Shown: piece by piece, positions 33,418-42,604 of the stretch
Position numbering within the stretch: the stretch's first letter is position 1
Layout of the letters: each line of letters opens with the position of its first letter
Assembly (NCBI GenBank): GCA_900465915.1
Contig: UBKJ01000011.1
Location: 1-64,000 of the forward strand
Length of the DNA: 64,000 nucleotides
Reading direction: 5' to 3'
DNA from: Hyphomicrobiales bacterium
GTDB lineage: Bacteria > Pseudomonadota > Alphaproteobacteria > Rhizobiales > Rhizobiaceae
The notes under the pieces: model-generated
Told to the model about the DNA's origin: nothing
Databases searched by the model: none
The model's input: the letters and a program-made list of their open reading frames with translations, nothing else
Position numbers and translations under genes: made by a program

Positions 33418-35641
33418 GGTTGTCCCCCGCGAGATGAAAACGATATTGCAAGGTCACGTCCACATAGGATCGCGGGGCTGTGTATTTGTCTTCCCGGAAC
33501 CAGTAGCGCGCATTCACGCCGGGGCCGGCGCCGAGGGCGAACGAGGTGGCGTAGTCGCTGTCGAAATTGGCGGCGACGCCGAGGAAGGGCGTGAGCACCA
33601 GACGGTCGCTCACGCCGTCCATGCGAAAGCTGCGCCCGAAACGCGCCTCGCCGTCGGCGATGTTCTCCCCGGACCGCATGTAACGCGCGGCCTCCGCATA
33701 ATATTGCCCCGTCCACCAGGACGGCGCCGTCACGTTCAGCTCGCCGCCGAAACCGCCCGAGATCGCGGCGCGCAGCAGGAAGTCGTCGCGGCTGTTCTTG
33801 CCGATCTTGTAGAGCTTGCTGGCCTCCAGCACGAAATTATAGTCCTTGAACGGCTTCCAGCGCGCCCCGGCGCTGCCCTGCAGCGTGGAGAAACCCGTCG
33901 CGCCGCCCAAAGAGTCGGACAAGGTCATATAGTGGCGGACGAACAGCTCGAACAGCCTTCCGTCCCGATAGCCGATCACCGGCGGCCGCCAATAGGCCTC
34001 CGAACCGAGCTGCAAGGTGCGGCCGCTCGTGCCCTGCGGCAGGAAGGAGGCGCTGGAAAGGCCGTTGCTTCCATAGCTCAGCGTCGTATAGGCGCCCCAT
34101 TCGCGCGTAAGCTCCGCCACCTCGCGGCGCAACCCGAACAATTTTTGCGCGTCCAGGCTGAATTCGCCCCTCTCCTCCGCGTCGATCGCCTGCTTGAAGA
34201 GAGCGACCGCCTCCTTGTTGTGGAAGGCCCGGCGCGCCGCATAGGCGGCGTCGATCAACTGGGAGCCTCGCAGCTCGCCTTTCCGCCCCGCCGTCATGAA
34301 CGCCTCATAGGCCGTGCGGTCGTCGCCGGCCTGCGCCGCCAGATAGCCGAGGTCGGCGGACGAAAGCGTCCGCAAGGCGCCGCTTTCATGCGCAGCGGCG
34401 AACAGCGCGCCGGCCTCTTGCCTGCGTCCTTCGATCTTCAGCAGGCCGATCCGCGCGGCGACGACCGCTGCGCGCTCCTCCGGCTTGTGGGCGGCGCGCG
34501 CAGCTTCGGCGAAGGCGTCTTCCGCGCGCTTGTAGTCCTTCAAATCCTGCCAAGCGCGGCCCCGCCGGACCCATATGGCGTAATCCGCGGTCCTGCCGAG
34601 GGGCGCCAATATGTCGACGGCCTCCTTGGGGCGGGACGTCGCCAGCGCGGCGTCGGCCAGAGACAGGCGCAGGAAGCGCGTATCCTTATGCGCGCGCGAA
34701 AGCCGCAAGGCGGCTTTCAGATCGTCGTAAGCGCCCTTGGAGTCGCCGAGCGAAGCCTTCAACACGCCCCTTTGCCGCAGAAGGTCGGCGTTGCGCCCGA
34801 AACGCTTCACCGCCTTTTCGGTCTCGGCGAGCGCCTCGGCCCGCCGGCCGTCGCGCACCAGCGCATCGATCAGCAGCAGCCGAAAGGCGAGCTTGCCCGG
34901 CGCCTGCCGCGCCGCCTCGCGGGCCTTGCCCAGAGCCGCATCATAGCGACCCCGCCGCAGCGCCTCATAGGCCGCGTTGGCGGCTCGGTCGGCGGCCGAT
35001 TGCGGCGAAGACGCCGCCGCCCGGTCCAGCTTGCGCTGGCGCGCGGCGAGCTCCTGCGCGGCGAGCGCATTGGCGAGCAGCTTGGCGTAACCCGCATTGT
35101 CCGGCGCGAGGCTCGTCGCCTCCCGCGCCTTCGCCACCGCGAGATCGTAGTCGCGGCGGTCATAGGCCTTGTAGGCGGCGTCGGCGGCCTGATAGGCGCG
35201 GTCGGCCGCCGCCGGCGGAGCCTCCGCGACGGGCGGCGTCGGCGAAGGCGGCGGAACCAATGTCGTCGCGATGCGCCGCAGCTCGGCCTGCGCGGAGGGC
35301 GTGAGCGCGGGGTCGTCGGCGTCGCGCCGCGCCTCGGCGAGGGCGTCCTCCGTCTGCCCGGCCGCCGCGAGCGAGCGGACCAGAAGCACGCGCAGCCGCC
35401 CCACGTCCGGGCGCTGGCGGATGGCCTCGCGGGCGCGATCGATCGCCGTCGCGTAATCGCGGCGCTCGAAGGCCGCATAGGCCTCGGTGGCGATCCGATA
35501 GGCCGGGCCGGACAGAGGCAGCTCGTCCTGCGCCAGGGCCGGCGAGTAAGCCGTGGAGAGGCCGGCGAGCGCCAGGGCCAGCATCGCGCCGCGCAGGCGC
35601 GAGGAGCCGCCATCAACGCAAAAGAAAAATCCCGCCGCCAT
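33377..35641 (-). CDS. NfrA-like TPR outer-membrane polysaccharide export protein
   Basis: The 754-residue protein has an N-terminal signal (hydrophobic MLALALAGLS stretch, about 19-38). More than ten TPR-like helical repeats follow (about 45-500, e.g. AYAAFERRDYATAIDRAREA, KAYDRRDYDLAVAKAREATS, EALRRGRYDAALGKAREAAR), then a C-terminal region of about 200 residues rich in alternating hydrophobic strands ending in F/Y, as expected for a beta-barrel. This is the design of NfrA and of BcsC/PgaA-type exporters. The ATG at 35641 overlaps the synthase stop (TGATG). It should carry the glycan made by the NfrB-like synthase across the periplasm and outer membrane. Confidence 0.78.
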   Translation of the reverse strand: MAAGFFFCVDGGSSRLRGAMLALALAGLSTAYSPALAQDELPLSGPAYRIATEAYAAFERRDYATAIDRAREAIRQRPDVGRLRVLLVRSLAAAGQTEDALAEARRDADDPALTPSAQAELRRIATTLVPPPSPTPPVAEAPPAAADRAYQAADAAYKAYDRRDYDLAVAKAREATSLAPDNAGYAKLLANALAAQELAARQRKLDRAAASSPQSAADRAANAAYEALRRGRYDAALGKAREAARQAPGKLAFRLLLIDALVRDGRRAEALAETEKAVKRFGRNADLLRQRGVLKASLGDSKGAYDDLKAALRLSRAHKDTRFLRLSLADAALATSRPKEAVDILAPLGRTADYAIWVRRGRAWQDLKDYKRAEDAFAEAARAAHKPEERAAVVAARIGLLKIEGRRQEAGALFAAAHESGALRTLSSADLGYLAAQAGDDRTAYEAFMTAGRKGELRGSQLIDAAYAARRAFHNKEAVALFKQAIDAEERGEFSLDAQKLFGLRREVAELTREWGAYTTLSYGSNGLSSASFLPQGTSGRTLQLGSEAYWRPPVIGYRDGRLFELFVRHYMTLSDSLGGATGFSTLQGSAGARWKPFKDYNFVLEASKLYKIGKNSRDDFLLRAAISGGFGGELNVTAPSWWTGQYYAEAARYMRSGENIADGEARFGRSFRMDGVSDRLVLTPFLGVAANFDSDYATSFALGAGPGVNARYWFREDKYTAPRSYVDVTLQYRFHLAGDNRAQGIFAGISTSY

Positions 35642-37779
35642 CAACGCCCCTCCCCTGCGCCGGCCATGCTCAACGCGGCCGCGCGTTTCTTCTGCTCGTC
35701 GAGCGCCCATTGCAGCATCGGCGCGGTGATGACCTCGCGGGCGACGAGATAGCTGCCGACCAGCCCGTCCCGCTCCGGGGAATAATCCAGCATGGCCTTT
35801 TCAAACGCCGTCTGTGAAAGAAAGCCTTGTTCCATAAGCAGTTCCCCGAGCAGCGGCACATAGGGCTCCGACCGCGACTTTTCCTCGCCGCCCATGCTTC
35901 CGCCGCCGCGCAGCACGCGCAGGCCGGCCGTGACGTCGCGGTCGCGGGCGATGAACTGGCGCGGCATATAGCCGAGCGCGGCTTGTATCTGCTCCTTGCC
36001 CCTGTCCGACAGGGGCGCGGAGACGGCGAGGCGGATTTTCTCGCCGTCCTCCTCGGGAAGCGCCAGCGCACGCCAGCGGATGCTGAGCTCGACCGGCAGC
36101 TTGCCCCTCGCGGCCAGAATCTCGGCCTCCGACACCGAGGTCAGGTCGAGGCCGGACTGGAACGCCACCGCCTCGGCCAGCACCTCCTCGGCGAGCCAGC
36201 CTTCCTCCACCAGAATGCGGCCGAAGGAGACGCGCTTCTCGCTTTGCTTGCGCAGCGCGGCCTCGACGTGACGATCCTCGATCGCGTGCCAGGAGACCAG
36301 CAGCTCGCCCAGCCGGTCGTGCCCCTCCTTCAGCCCGTCCGAGGACGGAAAGTCGTGCATCGTCTTGTCCCAGACGAGGCGCGTTCCCATGAATACATGG
36401 GACAGATACTGCTTCCAGGCCCGGCACATGGCCAGGAAATTCACGAAATTGCCGATCACCATGCGCGGGACGGACAGAAGCCCGTGCTTCCAGCCGAAGA
36501 AGCGGGTCGTGAAATAAACGCGCTGCGCGATGCGCAAGATGAGAGCGATCCCGTTCAGCGCCAGGAGCACGCCGATCCAGCCGTTCGATGCGATGAGCGG
36601 CGGATAGCTGAGCGTCAGGACGCCGCTGACGAAGGCGAGCTGGAACAGAAGATATTGCGCCGCCAGCACATAGGCGAGGATCGGCACGAAGGCCGTCACC
36701 ACGCCCTTGCGGTCGCGCAGCAGGAAATAGCGGTCGACGATGGAGCCGCGCCAGCCGAAATAGGCGTAGCCCTGGAAGCAGATGCCGAGCGACCAGCGCG
36801 CCTTCTGGCGATAGGAGGTGCGCAGGGTGTTGGGAAAATATTCGCGCACGGACAGCGGCATGCGGACGACCTTTTCCTTCGCCCCGCCATGGCCGTGCTT
36901 CACGCGGTAGTCCACGGGGAAGCGCGCCAGGATGGAGCGCATGCCGTGCGCGGCCAGCCGGACGCCGATGTCGTAGTCCTCGGTCAAGGTCTGCGTGTTG
37001 AAGGGCTGGTTGTCGGTCTCGGCGGCGAGCGTCAGCAGCGCGCGCCGGGAGAAGCAGGTTCCCACGCCCGCCGAAGGCACGCTTTTCGCCATGCTTTCGC
37101 GAACCACCAGGTCCTTGCCGTGCCATTCGGCGAACTCGTCCATATAGACGCCGGCGACCAGCTCGTACCAATGGCGCTCCAGCGAGCCGACGGGGATCTG
37201 GATCAGGTCCTTGCGCGGCAGGAGATAGTTGAAGAACTGCAGCTCCAGCGGGTGCAGCACGTCCTCGCTGTCGTGCAGCACCACGCCGGCGAAGGCCATG
37301 TCGTGGCGCGCCTCATGCGCGAAGATGGCCTGCACCACCCAGTTCAGGCAGTCCGCCTTGCAGGTCGGGCCGTCATGGGGCACCTCGACGCGCACGAGCT
37401 GGCGGTAGCGCCGGCGCATCCGCTCGACCTCGCGGATGGTCGCCGCGTCGTTGCGATAGGCGCCGACGAAGATCGTGTAGGCGCGATAGTCCAGCACCCG
37501 GACCATGTTCTCCAGCATGGAGGCGATGACGTCATATTCCAGCCAGGCCGGTATCATGATGGCGATATGCTGCTCCGGCCGGTCGCGCAATTGCTCGGGC
37601 CGCAGCGGCTTGTATCGCCTTTTGACGGTGACGGTCCGTATGGCCTCGCGCACCCAGTACCAGGCGTCGACGAAGAGATCGTCTATGCTGGACAGGAGAA
37701 TGATCACGGTGACCCCGACGGCGGCGTATTCCAGCCATCGATAGTAATCCGCGAAGAAATAGGGCCAATAAAGCGACAT
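35641..37779 (-). CDS. NfrB-like membrane glycan synthase with C-terminal MshEN c-di-GMP-binding modules
   Basis: The 712-residue protein has an N-terminal membrane segment and a processive GT2 domain (about 65-330) with HDSEDVLHP, EDYDIGVRLA and the QKARWSLG motif, then a set of membrane helices (about 345-440). Its C-terminal part (about 485-712) resembles MshEN: RLGELLVSWHAIEDRHVEA ... ALRKQ, FGRILVEEGWL, then a second related unit LLGELLMEQGFLSQTAFEKA. MshEN domains bind c-di-GMP. E. coli NfrB, a synthase of a ManNAc-type surface glycan, has this same arrangement. It likely polymerises UDP-ManNAc supplied by the WecB gene of the operon when c-di-GMP is high. Confidence 0.85.
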   Translation of the reverse strand: MSLYWPYFFADYYRWLEYAAVGVTVIILLSSIDDLFVDAWYWVREAIRTVTVKRRYKPLRPEQLRDRPEQHIAIMIPAWLEYDVIASMLENMVRVLDYRAYTIFVGAYRNDAATIREVERMRRRYRQLVRVEVPHDGPTCKADCLNWVVQAIFAHEARHDMAFAGVVLHDSEDVLHPLELQFFNYLLPRKDLIQIPVGSLERHWYELVAGVYMDEFAEWHGKDLVVRESMAKSVPSAGVGTCFSRRALLTLAAETDNQPFNTQTLTEDYDIGVRLAAHGMRSILARFPVDYRVKHGHGGAKEKVVRMPLSVREYFPNTLRTSYRQKARWSLGICFQGYAYFGWRGSIVDRYFLLRDRKGVVTAFVPILAYVLAAQYLLFQLAFVSGVLTLSYPPLIASNGWIGVLLALNGIALILRIAQRVYFTTRFFGWKHGLLSVPRMVIGNFVNFLAMCRAWKQYLSHVFMGTRLVWDKTMHDFPSSDGLKEGHDRLGELLVSWHAIEDRHVEAALRKQSEKRVSFGRILVEEGWLAEEVLAEAVAFQSGLDLTSVSEAEILAARGKLPVELSIRWRALALPEEDGEKIRLAVSAPLSDRGKEQIQAALGYMPRQFIARDRDVTAGLRVLRGGGSMGGEEKSRSEPYVPLLGELLMEQGFLSQTAFEKAMLDYSPERDGLVGSYLVAREVITAPMLQWALDEQKKRAAALSMAGAGEGR

Positions 37780-37803
37780 CTGGCTGTCTGATCTATCCCC
37801 GCG

Positions 37804-40020
37804 CTAGGATTTGTTGCGCCGGCGCCGCGCCAGCAGCAGCAGGAGGACGAAGCCGAAGACGAGGACGAGCGTGGACAGCCAGGAGAAATTATGCGCCCAG
37901 AAAGACGGGCTCAGAAGCTGTTTCCAGGTGAAGGCCTCGTTGCGCCCGCCTTGCGTTCCGTCCTCGTTGAGATAGAGCGGCTCGCCCGAGCTGTTCACCG
38001 CCGCCACGACGCCGTCCTCGCCGAGGACGGCTATGTCGCCCTGCGCGATGCGGAACGGCTTGTCGAATTGCGGCCCCTGGCCGACCGCCTTGTAGCGGAC
38101 GCCGGGCTGCTTGGCGCCGGTGACGGCCTGAAGCACCGCCATCCGGTCGAGCCCCGAAACGTCGTAGAACACCTTGCCCTTGTTATCGGCGATCGAAACC
38201 TGTCCGCCCGACGCCTTCACCACTTCCGCTGCGCCCTCCACCGGCGTCTCGAAGGCCAGGAAAGGCTTGCCCGGCGCCACGGCCGCGTCGCCGTCGTGGA
38301 AGGTGAGTTCGGCCGCGCCCGGCGAGACGCCGAGCGCGTCGGCGACCTGAATGACGGCGGGCAGCGTCTTCGTCGCCGCGTTCCTCCAGCCCGCCGGCGC
38401 GATCACCGCGGCGTCGCCCGCAAGCAGCGGAACCATGCCGGCGAAGTCGCGCGGCGCCGGAGCCGGCCCCAGCCGCATGGCGCTGTCGGGCAGCACCGCC
38501 GCCGGAAAACCCTGCGGCTGCTCGCGGCATTCGTCGCTGGCCGGCTGGCGCTGGAACTGCACGCGCACGGTGTTGCGCGGCTGAAGCACGTAGGAGGGAA
38601 CGCTGACCGCGATCCGCTCGGGCCGGCCGTCGGCGGTGAGCCGCCGCGCGCCGAGCAGGTAGTCGTTGACGAAGACGGAGGCCACCGGCGAGGTGGACGT
38701 CGCCCCGGGCGCGGCGGCGACGTGGATGTCCATTTCGGTCGGCGCCTTGCCCTTGGCTAGCGTCGCGCCGAGGTCGAAGGTGGTCGTCCAGTCGCCTCGG
38801 GCCACCACGTCGAGATTGCCGGCGGCGGCGTCGAGCGTCCCCAGCGGGACGCGGTCGGCGTCGCCTTCCGGCTTTCCGGCCACGTTGACGATCAGATGAC
38901 GCGCCAGCGCGGTGCGCCGCCAAAGCGTGTCGAACAGGCCGGACGCCGCGGCGGCCGCGTCCGGCGCGACCGCGATGACGGGCCGTCCGGCGAGAACGCC
39001 GAGGCCCACGCTCTTCGCCTCGGCGGGCTTCAGCAGGCTGTCCTTCCGGTCGGCCAGAGCGTCCACCGCCGCCGCGGCGTCGGCGTCGGTCCCGGCGAGC
39101 TCGGCCTTGACGGCGTCCAATGCGGCTTTCAGCCCGGCCGCGAGCGCCGGATCGGCGACCGCGATATCGGCGCGCAATTGCGGCGCGCCGAGCAGGAGCA
39201 AGGCGCCGACTTCCGCCTCGCCGGCGAGCTTGACCTTGCCGCCGCGCGCGAGCGCGGCGAAAGCGGGGAAGGACGCCAGCGCCGGGGGCACGTTCAGCCC
39301 GGTCGCGTCGATCTCGTCGCCCGGCTTCGGCAGGGCGACGACCCGAACCTCCTTGCCCGCGCGCTCCAGCGCCACGCCCAGCCGCCATGCGGCGTCGTAG
39401 CTGCCGCTTTCGAGCGCGTCCGAGGCGACGAGGAGCGAGATCTTGCGCGGCAGCGCCGCCCAGGCGCTGGAGATATCCGTCACCTTGGCCGGGTCGTAGC
39501 CGTAGTTCAGCGCGCTGTCGGGCGAGATCTGGAGGACGTTGCCGATGGCGCGGTCCTCGTCGCAGAGGAAGCGCCCCGTGGTCGACGACCAGGCCAGCCC
39601 CAGCCGCACGAAGCCCGTTGGGCGCGGCGCGCCGTCCACGCCGATATCGATGTCGACCTTTCCTTCCGCGTCGGAAGGCGAGCGCGCCGCGACGATATTC
39701 CCGTCGAGCGCCAGCGTATAGGTCGTCCGCCCGCCATCCGCGCGCAGATAGCGGCCGCTCAGGGAGAGCGTCGGCTTGACGAGCGGCGCGCCGGCCGGAA
39801 CCGGCAGGTAGATATCGCGGCTGGCGGCGCTGGAGGCGAGCGAGACCGGCTCCGGGAAACCCAATTCCCTGAGCGTGATCCTTTCCCGCACGATGGTGTT
39901 GTCGGCCAGCGCCTTAATCGCATCGGCGACTTCGCCGGCCTTCGCACCATGGCCGGCTTGCGCCGCCATCAGCGATCCCACCAGCATCGATGTAAGAATA
40001 TAACGGCGCTCAATGATCAT
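37804..40020 (-). CDS. BcsB-like periplasmic subunit of the glycan synthase
   Basis: The 738-residue protein has an N-terminal signal region, a large periplasmic part made of alternating beta-jelly-roll (SRDIYLPVPAGAPLVKPTLS; VFVNDYLLGARRL) and flavodoxin-like segments, and one C-terminal membrane helix followed by RRRRNK. That is the layout of BcsB, the periplasmic partner of cellulose synthase. It sits between wecB and the NfrB-like synthase. E. coli nfr systems are not known to me to include a BcsB, so this operon mixes nfr and bcs traits. It probably guides the nascent chain through the periplasm. Confidence 0.8.
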   Translation of the reverse strand: MIIERRYILTSMLVGSLMAAQAGHGAKAGEVADAIKALADNTIVRERITLRELGFPEPVSLASSAASRDIYLPVPAGAPLVKPTLSLSGRYLRADGGRTTYTLALDGNIVAARSPSDAEGKVDIDIGVDGAPRPTGFVRLGLAWSSTTGRFLCDEDRAIGNVLQISPDSALNYGYDPAKVTDISSAWAALPRKISLLVASDALESGSYDAAWRLGVALERAGKEVRVVALPKPGDEIDATGLNVPPALASFPAFAALARGGKVKLAGEAEVGALLLLGAPQLRADIAVADPALAAGLKAALDAVKAELAGTDADAAAAVDALADRKDSLLKPAEAKSVGLGVLAGRPVIAVAPDAAAAASGLFDTLWRRTALARHLIVNVAGKPEGDADRVPLGTLDAAAGNLDVVARGDWTTTFDLGATLAKGKAPTEMDIHVAAAPGATSTSPVASVFVNDYLLGARRLTADGRPERIAVSVPSYVLQPRNTVRVQFQRQPASDECREQPQGFPAAVLPDSAMRLGPAPAPRDFAGMVPLLAGDAAVIAPAGWRNAATKTLPAVIQVADALGVSPGAAELTFHDGDAAVAPGKPFLAFETPVEGAAEVVKASGGQVSIADNKGKVFYDVSGLDRMAVLQAVTGAKQPGVRYKAVGQGPQFDKPFRIAQGDIAVLGEDGVVAAVNSSGEPLYLNEDGTQGGRNEAFTWKQLLSPSFWAHNFSWLSTLVLVFGFVLLLLLARRRRNKS

Positions 40021-40032
40021 AATGAACCTGTT

Positions 40033-41178
40033 TCAAGAAACCAGACGAACCGCGAAAGGCGTCACGTCCTCGCCCGCGATGGCCATCGCGATGCGCTGCG
40101 AGGCATGGCCGTCGCCATAAGGATTGAGTATGCGGGCGAAACCGGCGTAATAAGCGGGATCGTCGAGAAGCCGCTCGACTTCTCCGACGATGCGATCGCT
40201 GTCCGTGCCCACGAGACGCACGACGCCCGCCGCCACGGCCTCGGGCCGCTCGGTGACGTCGCGCATGACCAGAACCGGCTTGCCGAGCGAGGGCGCTTCC
40301 TCCTGCACCCCGCCGGAATCCGTGAGGACGACGTCGGCCCGGTTCATCAGATAGACGAAGGACAGATATTCCTGCGGCTCGATCAGGTGGATGTTCGGGC
40401 GGCCGGCCAGCAATTCGTGGACCGGGCCGCGCACGTTCGGATTGAGATGCGTCGGATAGACGATCTCCAGGTCGTCCCGCCGCGCCAGCCGCAGCAGCGC
40501 CTGGCATATGTTTATGAAGCCGCTTCCGAAACTTTCACGGCGATGGCCGGTGACCAGCACGAGCCGGCGCCGGGGATCGAGGAAGGCGAACTGCGCTTGA
40601 AGGCGCGCCAGCAGATCCGGCTCCGCCATGCGCTGGATCGTCTCCTTCAGCGCGTCGATGACCGTGTTGCCGGTCACGATGATTTCACCGCCGAGGCGCT
40701 CCGCCCGCAGATTGTCGGCGCTCGTCTCCGTCGGGGCGAAGAGCTTCGCCGCGGCCACGTCGATCACGCGGCGATTGAACTCCTCCGGCCATGGCTTCGC
40801 GAGATCGTAAGTCCGCAATCCCGCCTCGACATGCCCGACGCCGATGTTGCGGTGGAAAGCCGCGAGGCTGGCGGCCATCGCCGTCGTCGTGTCGCCGTGG
40901 ACGAGCACATAATCGGGCCGCTCCTCCGCCAGGATGGGGTCGAGCCTTGCGATCACGCGCTCGGTCAGGCCGTTCAGCGTCTGGTTGGGCGCCATGACGG
41001 ACAGATCGTGATCGGGAACGATCGCAAAGAGGTCGAGCACCTGGTCCAGCATGGCGCGGTGCTGCCCGGTCACGCATGTGACGGATCGGACGCCCGCCTG
41101 CGCAGCCAGCGCCTTCACGACCGGGGCCATCTTGATGGCTTCGGGCCGGGTGCCGAACACCGACAAAACTTTCATCAT
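40033..41178 (-). CDS. wecB: UDP-N-acetylglucosamine 2-epimerase (non-hydrolysing)
   Basis: The 381-residue enzyme matches WecB/Mna[17 protein letters not shown] at the N terminus, [41 protein letters not shown], and the ligand site [20 protein letters not shown] split over two strands. It interconverts UDP-GlcNAc and UDP-ManNAc in the cytoplasm. It is the first gene of the exopolysaccharide operon, 12 bases before the bcsB-like gene, and would provide UDP-ManNAc for the NfrB-like synthase. Its own promoter should lie in the 330-base region upstream. Confidence 0.93.
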   Translation of the reverse strand: MMKVLSVFGTRPEAIKMAPVVKALAAQAGVRSVTCVTGQHRAMLDQVLDLFAIVPDHDLSVMAPNQTLNGLTERVIARLDPILAEERPDYVLVHGDTTTAMAASLAAFHRNIGVGHVEAGLRTYDLAKPWPEEFNRRVIDVAAAKLFAPTETSADNLRAERLGGEIIVTGNTVIDALKETIQRMAEPDLLARLQAQFAFLDPRRRLVLVTGHRRESFGSGFINICQALLRLARRDDLEIVYPTHLNPNVRGPVHELLAGRPNIHLIEPQEYLSFVYLMNRADVVLTDSGGVQEEAPSLGKPVLVMRDVTERPEAVAAGVVRLVGTDSDRIVGEVERLLDDPAYYAGFARILNPYGDGHASQRIAMAIAGEDVTPFAVRLVS

Positions 41179-41508
41179 CGCTTTCGCTTGCCTTCGGCGC
41201 GAATCGCCGAATCTTCGTCTCGAAACCGTATGCCAATTTCGCCGCGCTGTTTATTTCAGTTTTTTGGGAACGTCATCATGCGGTTTGTAACGATTTGTTG
41301 CTTTCAAAAAACCAAGCTCGCGGAGCTGTGACGAGAATGCATACAGTATCGTCGAATCTGTAACAGGATTCGTCTTATTAGAAAACGGTAAAAGACCGGG
41401 CGTTCCTTGCAATCGCTCATCGGCCGCCCCACCGAAGGCGTGCAAGCGGCCATCCCCGTAGGTCGACAAGAGAGCGCCGGTTCCGGGAATATCCCGGAGC
41501 CGATCACG
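41179..41508. other. intergenic region upstream of wecB
   Basis: About 330 bases, AT-richer in the middle (41230-41400). It must hold the promoter of the exopolysaccharide operon on its left side and the end of the sugar ABC operon on its right. A short inverted repeat (CGGCG / CGCCG) lies about 20 bases before wecB. A 72-codon minus-strand frame at 41251-41469 looks spurious. No clear sigma70 or ECF boxes could be assigned. Confidence 0.4.
41482..41498. terminator. hairpin after the sugar ABC operon
   Basis: TCCGGGA (41482-41488) and TCCCGGA (41492-41498) form a perfect seven-base stem with a three-base loop, 11 bases past the ATPase stop on the minus strand. No T-run follows, so its role as terminator is likely but unproven. 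Confidence 0.45.
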
Positions 41509-42600
41509 TCAATCCAGCCGCTTTTCCGTCTCGGAATCGAACAGCACGATCTTTTCGGTCTTGAGCGCCAGGCCGAGCGTCTGCGCGGCGGAGGCGGCGT
41601 AGGGTTCGAGCCTTGCGATCACCTCGACGCCGCCCATGGTGAAGAAGGCGAGCGTGTCGGGGCCGGTCGGCTCGACGACCTCGATCTGCGCCTTCAACTC
41701 TCCTTGCCCGGACGTGACGAAATGCTCGGGACGGATTCCCATCAGCACCTCCTTGCCGGCATAGGCGGCGAGCGTCTTTTCCGACAGCGGAACGCCCGCG
41801 ATGCGGGCGACGCCGCCGCCGGGCAGCGTCACCAGCGCCTCGGCGCCCGCCTCGCCCGCCGCGAGCCGCGCGGGCACGATGTTCATCGCCGGCGAGCCGA
41901 CGAAGCGGGCGACATAGGTGTTGGCGGGGCGCTCATAGACCTCCTGCGGCGAGCCGAAATGCTGCACGATCCCGTCCTTCATGACCGCGACGCGGGTGGC
42001 CAAGGTCATCGCCTCGATCTGGTCGTGGGTGACGTAAACGATGGTCGTTCCCAGGCGCTGGTGCAGGCGCTTGATCTCGGTGCGCATGTCGACGCGCAGC
42101 TTGGCGTCGAGGTTGGACAAAGGCTCGTCGAACAGGAACAGCTTCGGCTCGCGCACCACCGCGCGGCCCATCGCCACGCGCTGCCGCTGCCCGCCCGAGA
42201 GCTGGCTCGGCCGCCGGTCGAGAAGATGCTCCATCTGGAGCATCTCGGCCGCAGCCCTGGTCTTGCGGGCGCGCTCCTCCGCCGGGACGCCGCGGATCTT
42301 CATGCCGAACTCGATGTTCTGCCGCACCGTCATGGTCGGATAGAGCGCGTAGGACTGGAACACCATGGCGATGTCGCGGTCCTTGGGCGGCAGGTCGTTG
42401 ACCACGTCGTCGCCGATCCTTATCTCGCCGTCGGTGATGTCCTCGAGGCCCGCGATCATGTTGAGCAGCGTGGACTTGCCGCAGCCCGAAGGCCCGAGCA
42501 GCACGAGGAAGTCGCCGTCGCCCACCGAAATGGAGACTTCCTTGAGGACCTGGTGGGCGCCGTAGGATTTTCTTACCCGGTCGATTTCGAGCGTCGCCAT
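41509..42600 (-). CDS. UgpC/MalK-type sugar ABC transporter ATP-binding protein
   Basis: A 363-residue ATPase with [34 protein letters not shown] and the VTHDQ switch, followed by a TOBE regulatory domain (about 240-363). It is last in a four-gene transporter unit with its binding protein and two permeases directly upstream, ending in a hairpin. A similar but distinct ATPase occurs at 22.2 kb. Confidence 0.9.
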   Translation of the reverse strand: MATLEIDRVRKSYGAHQVLKEVSISVGDGDFLVLLGPSGCGKSTLLNMIAGLEDITDGEIRIGDDVVNDLPPKDRDIAMVFQSYALYPTMTVRQNIEFGMKIRGVPAEERARKTRAAAEMLQMEHLLDRRPSQLSGGQRQRVAMGRAVVREPKLFLFDEPLSNLDAKLRVDMRTEIKRLHQRLGTTIVYVTHDQIEAMTLATRVAVMKDGIVQHFGSPQEVYERPANTYVARFVGSPAMNIVPARLAAGEAGAEALVTLPGGGVARIAGVPLSEKTLAAYAGKEVLMGIRPEHFVTSGQGELKAQIEVVEPTGPDTLAFFTMGGVEVIARLEPYAASAAQTLGLALKTEKIVLFDSETEKRLD

Positions 42601-42604
42601 TCGA

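Noticed and set aside
38896..41331. Plus-strand frame of 811 codons opposite bcsB-like and wecB genes
   Set aside because: Antisense shadow; wecB motifs on the minus strand are unmistakable.
41251..41469. 72-codon minus-strand frame between wecB and the ABC operon
   Set aside because: No ribosome site, no family resemblance, and it lies in the expected promoter region of wecB.
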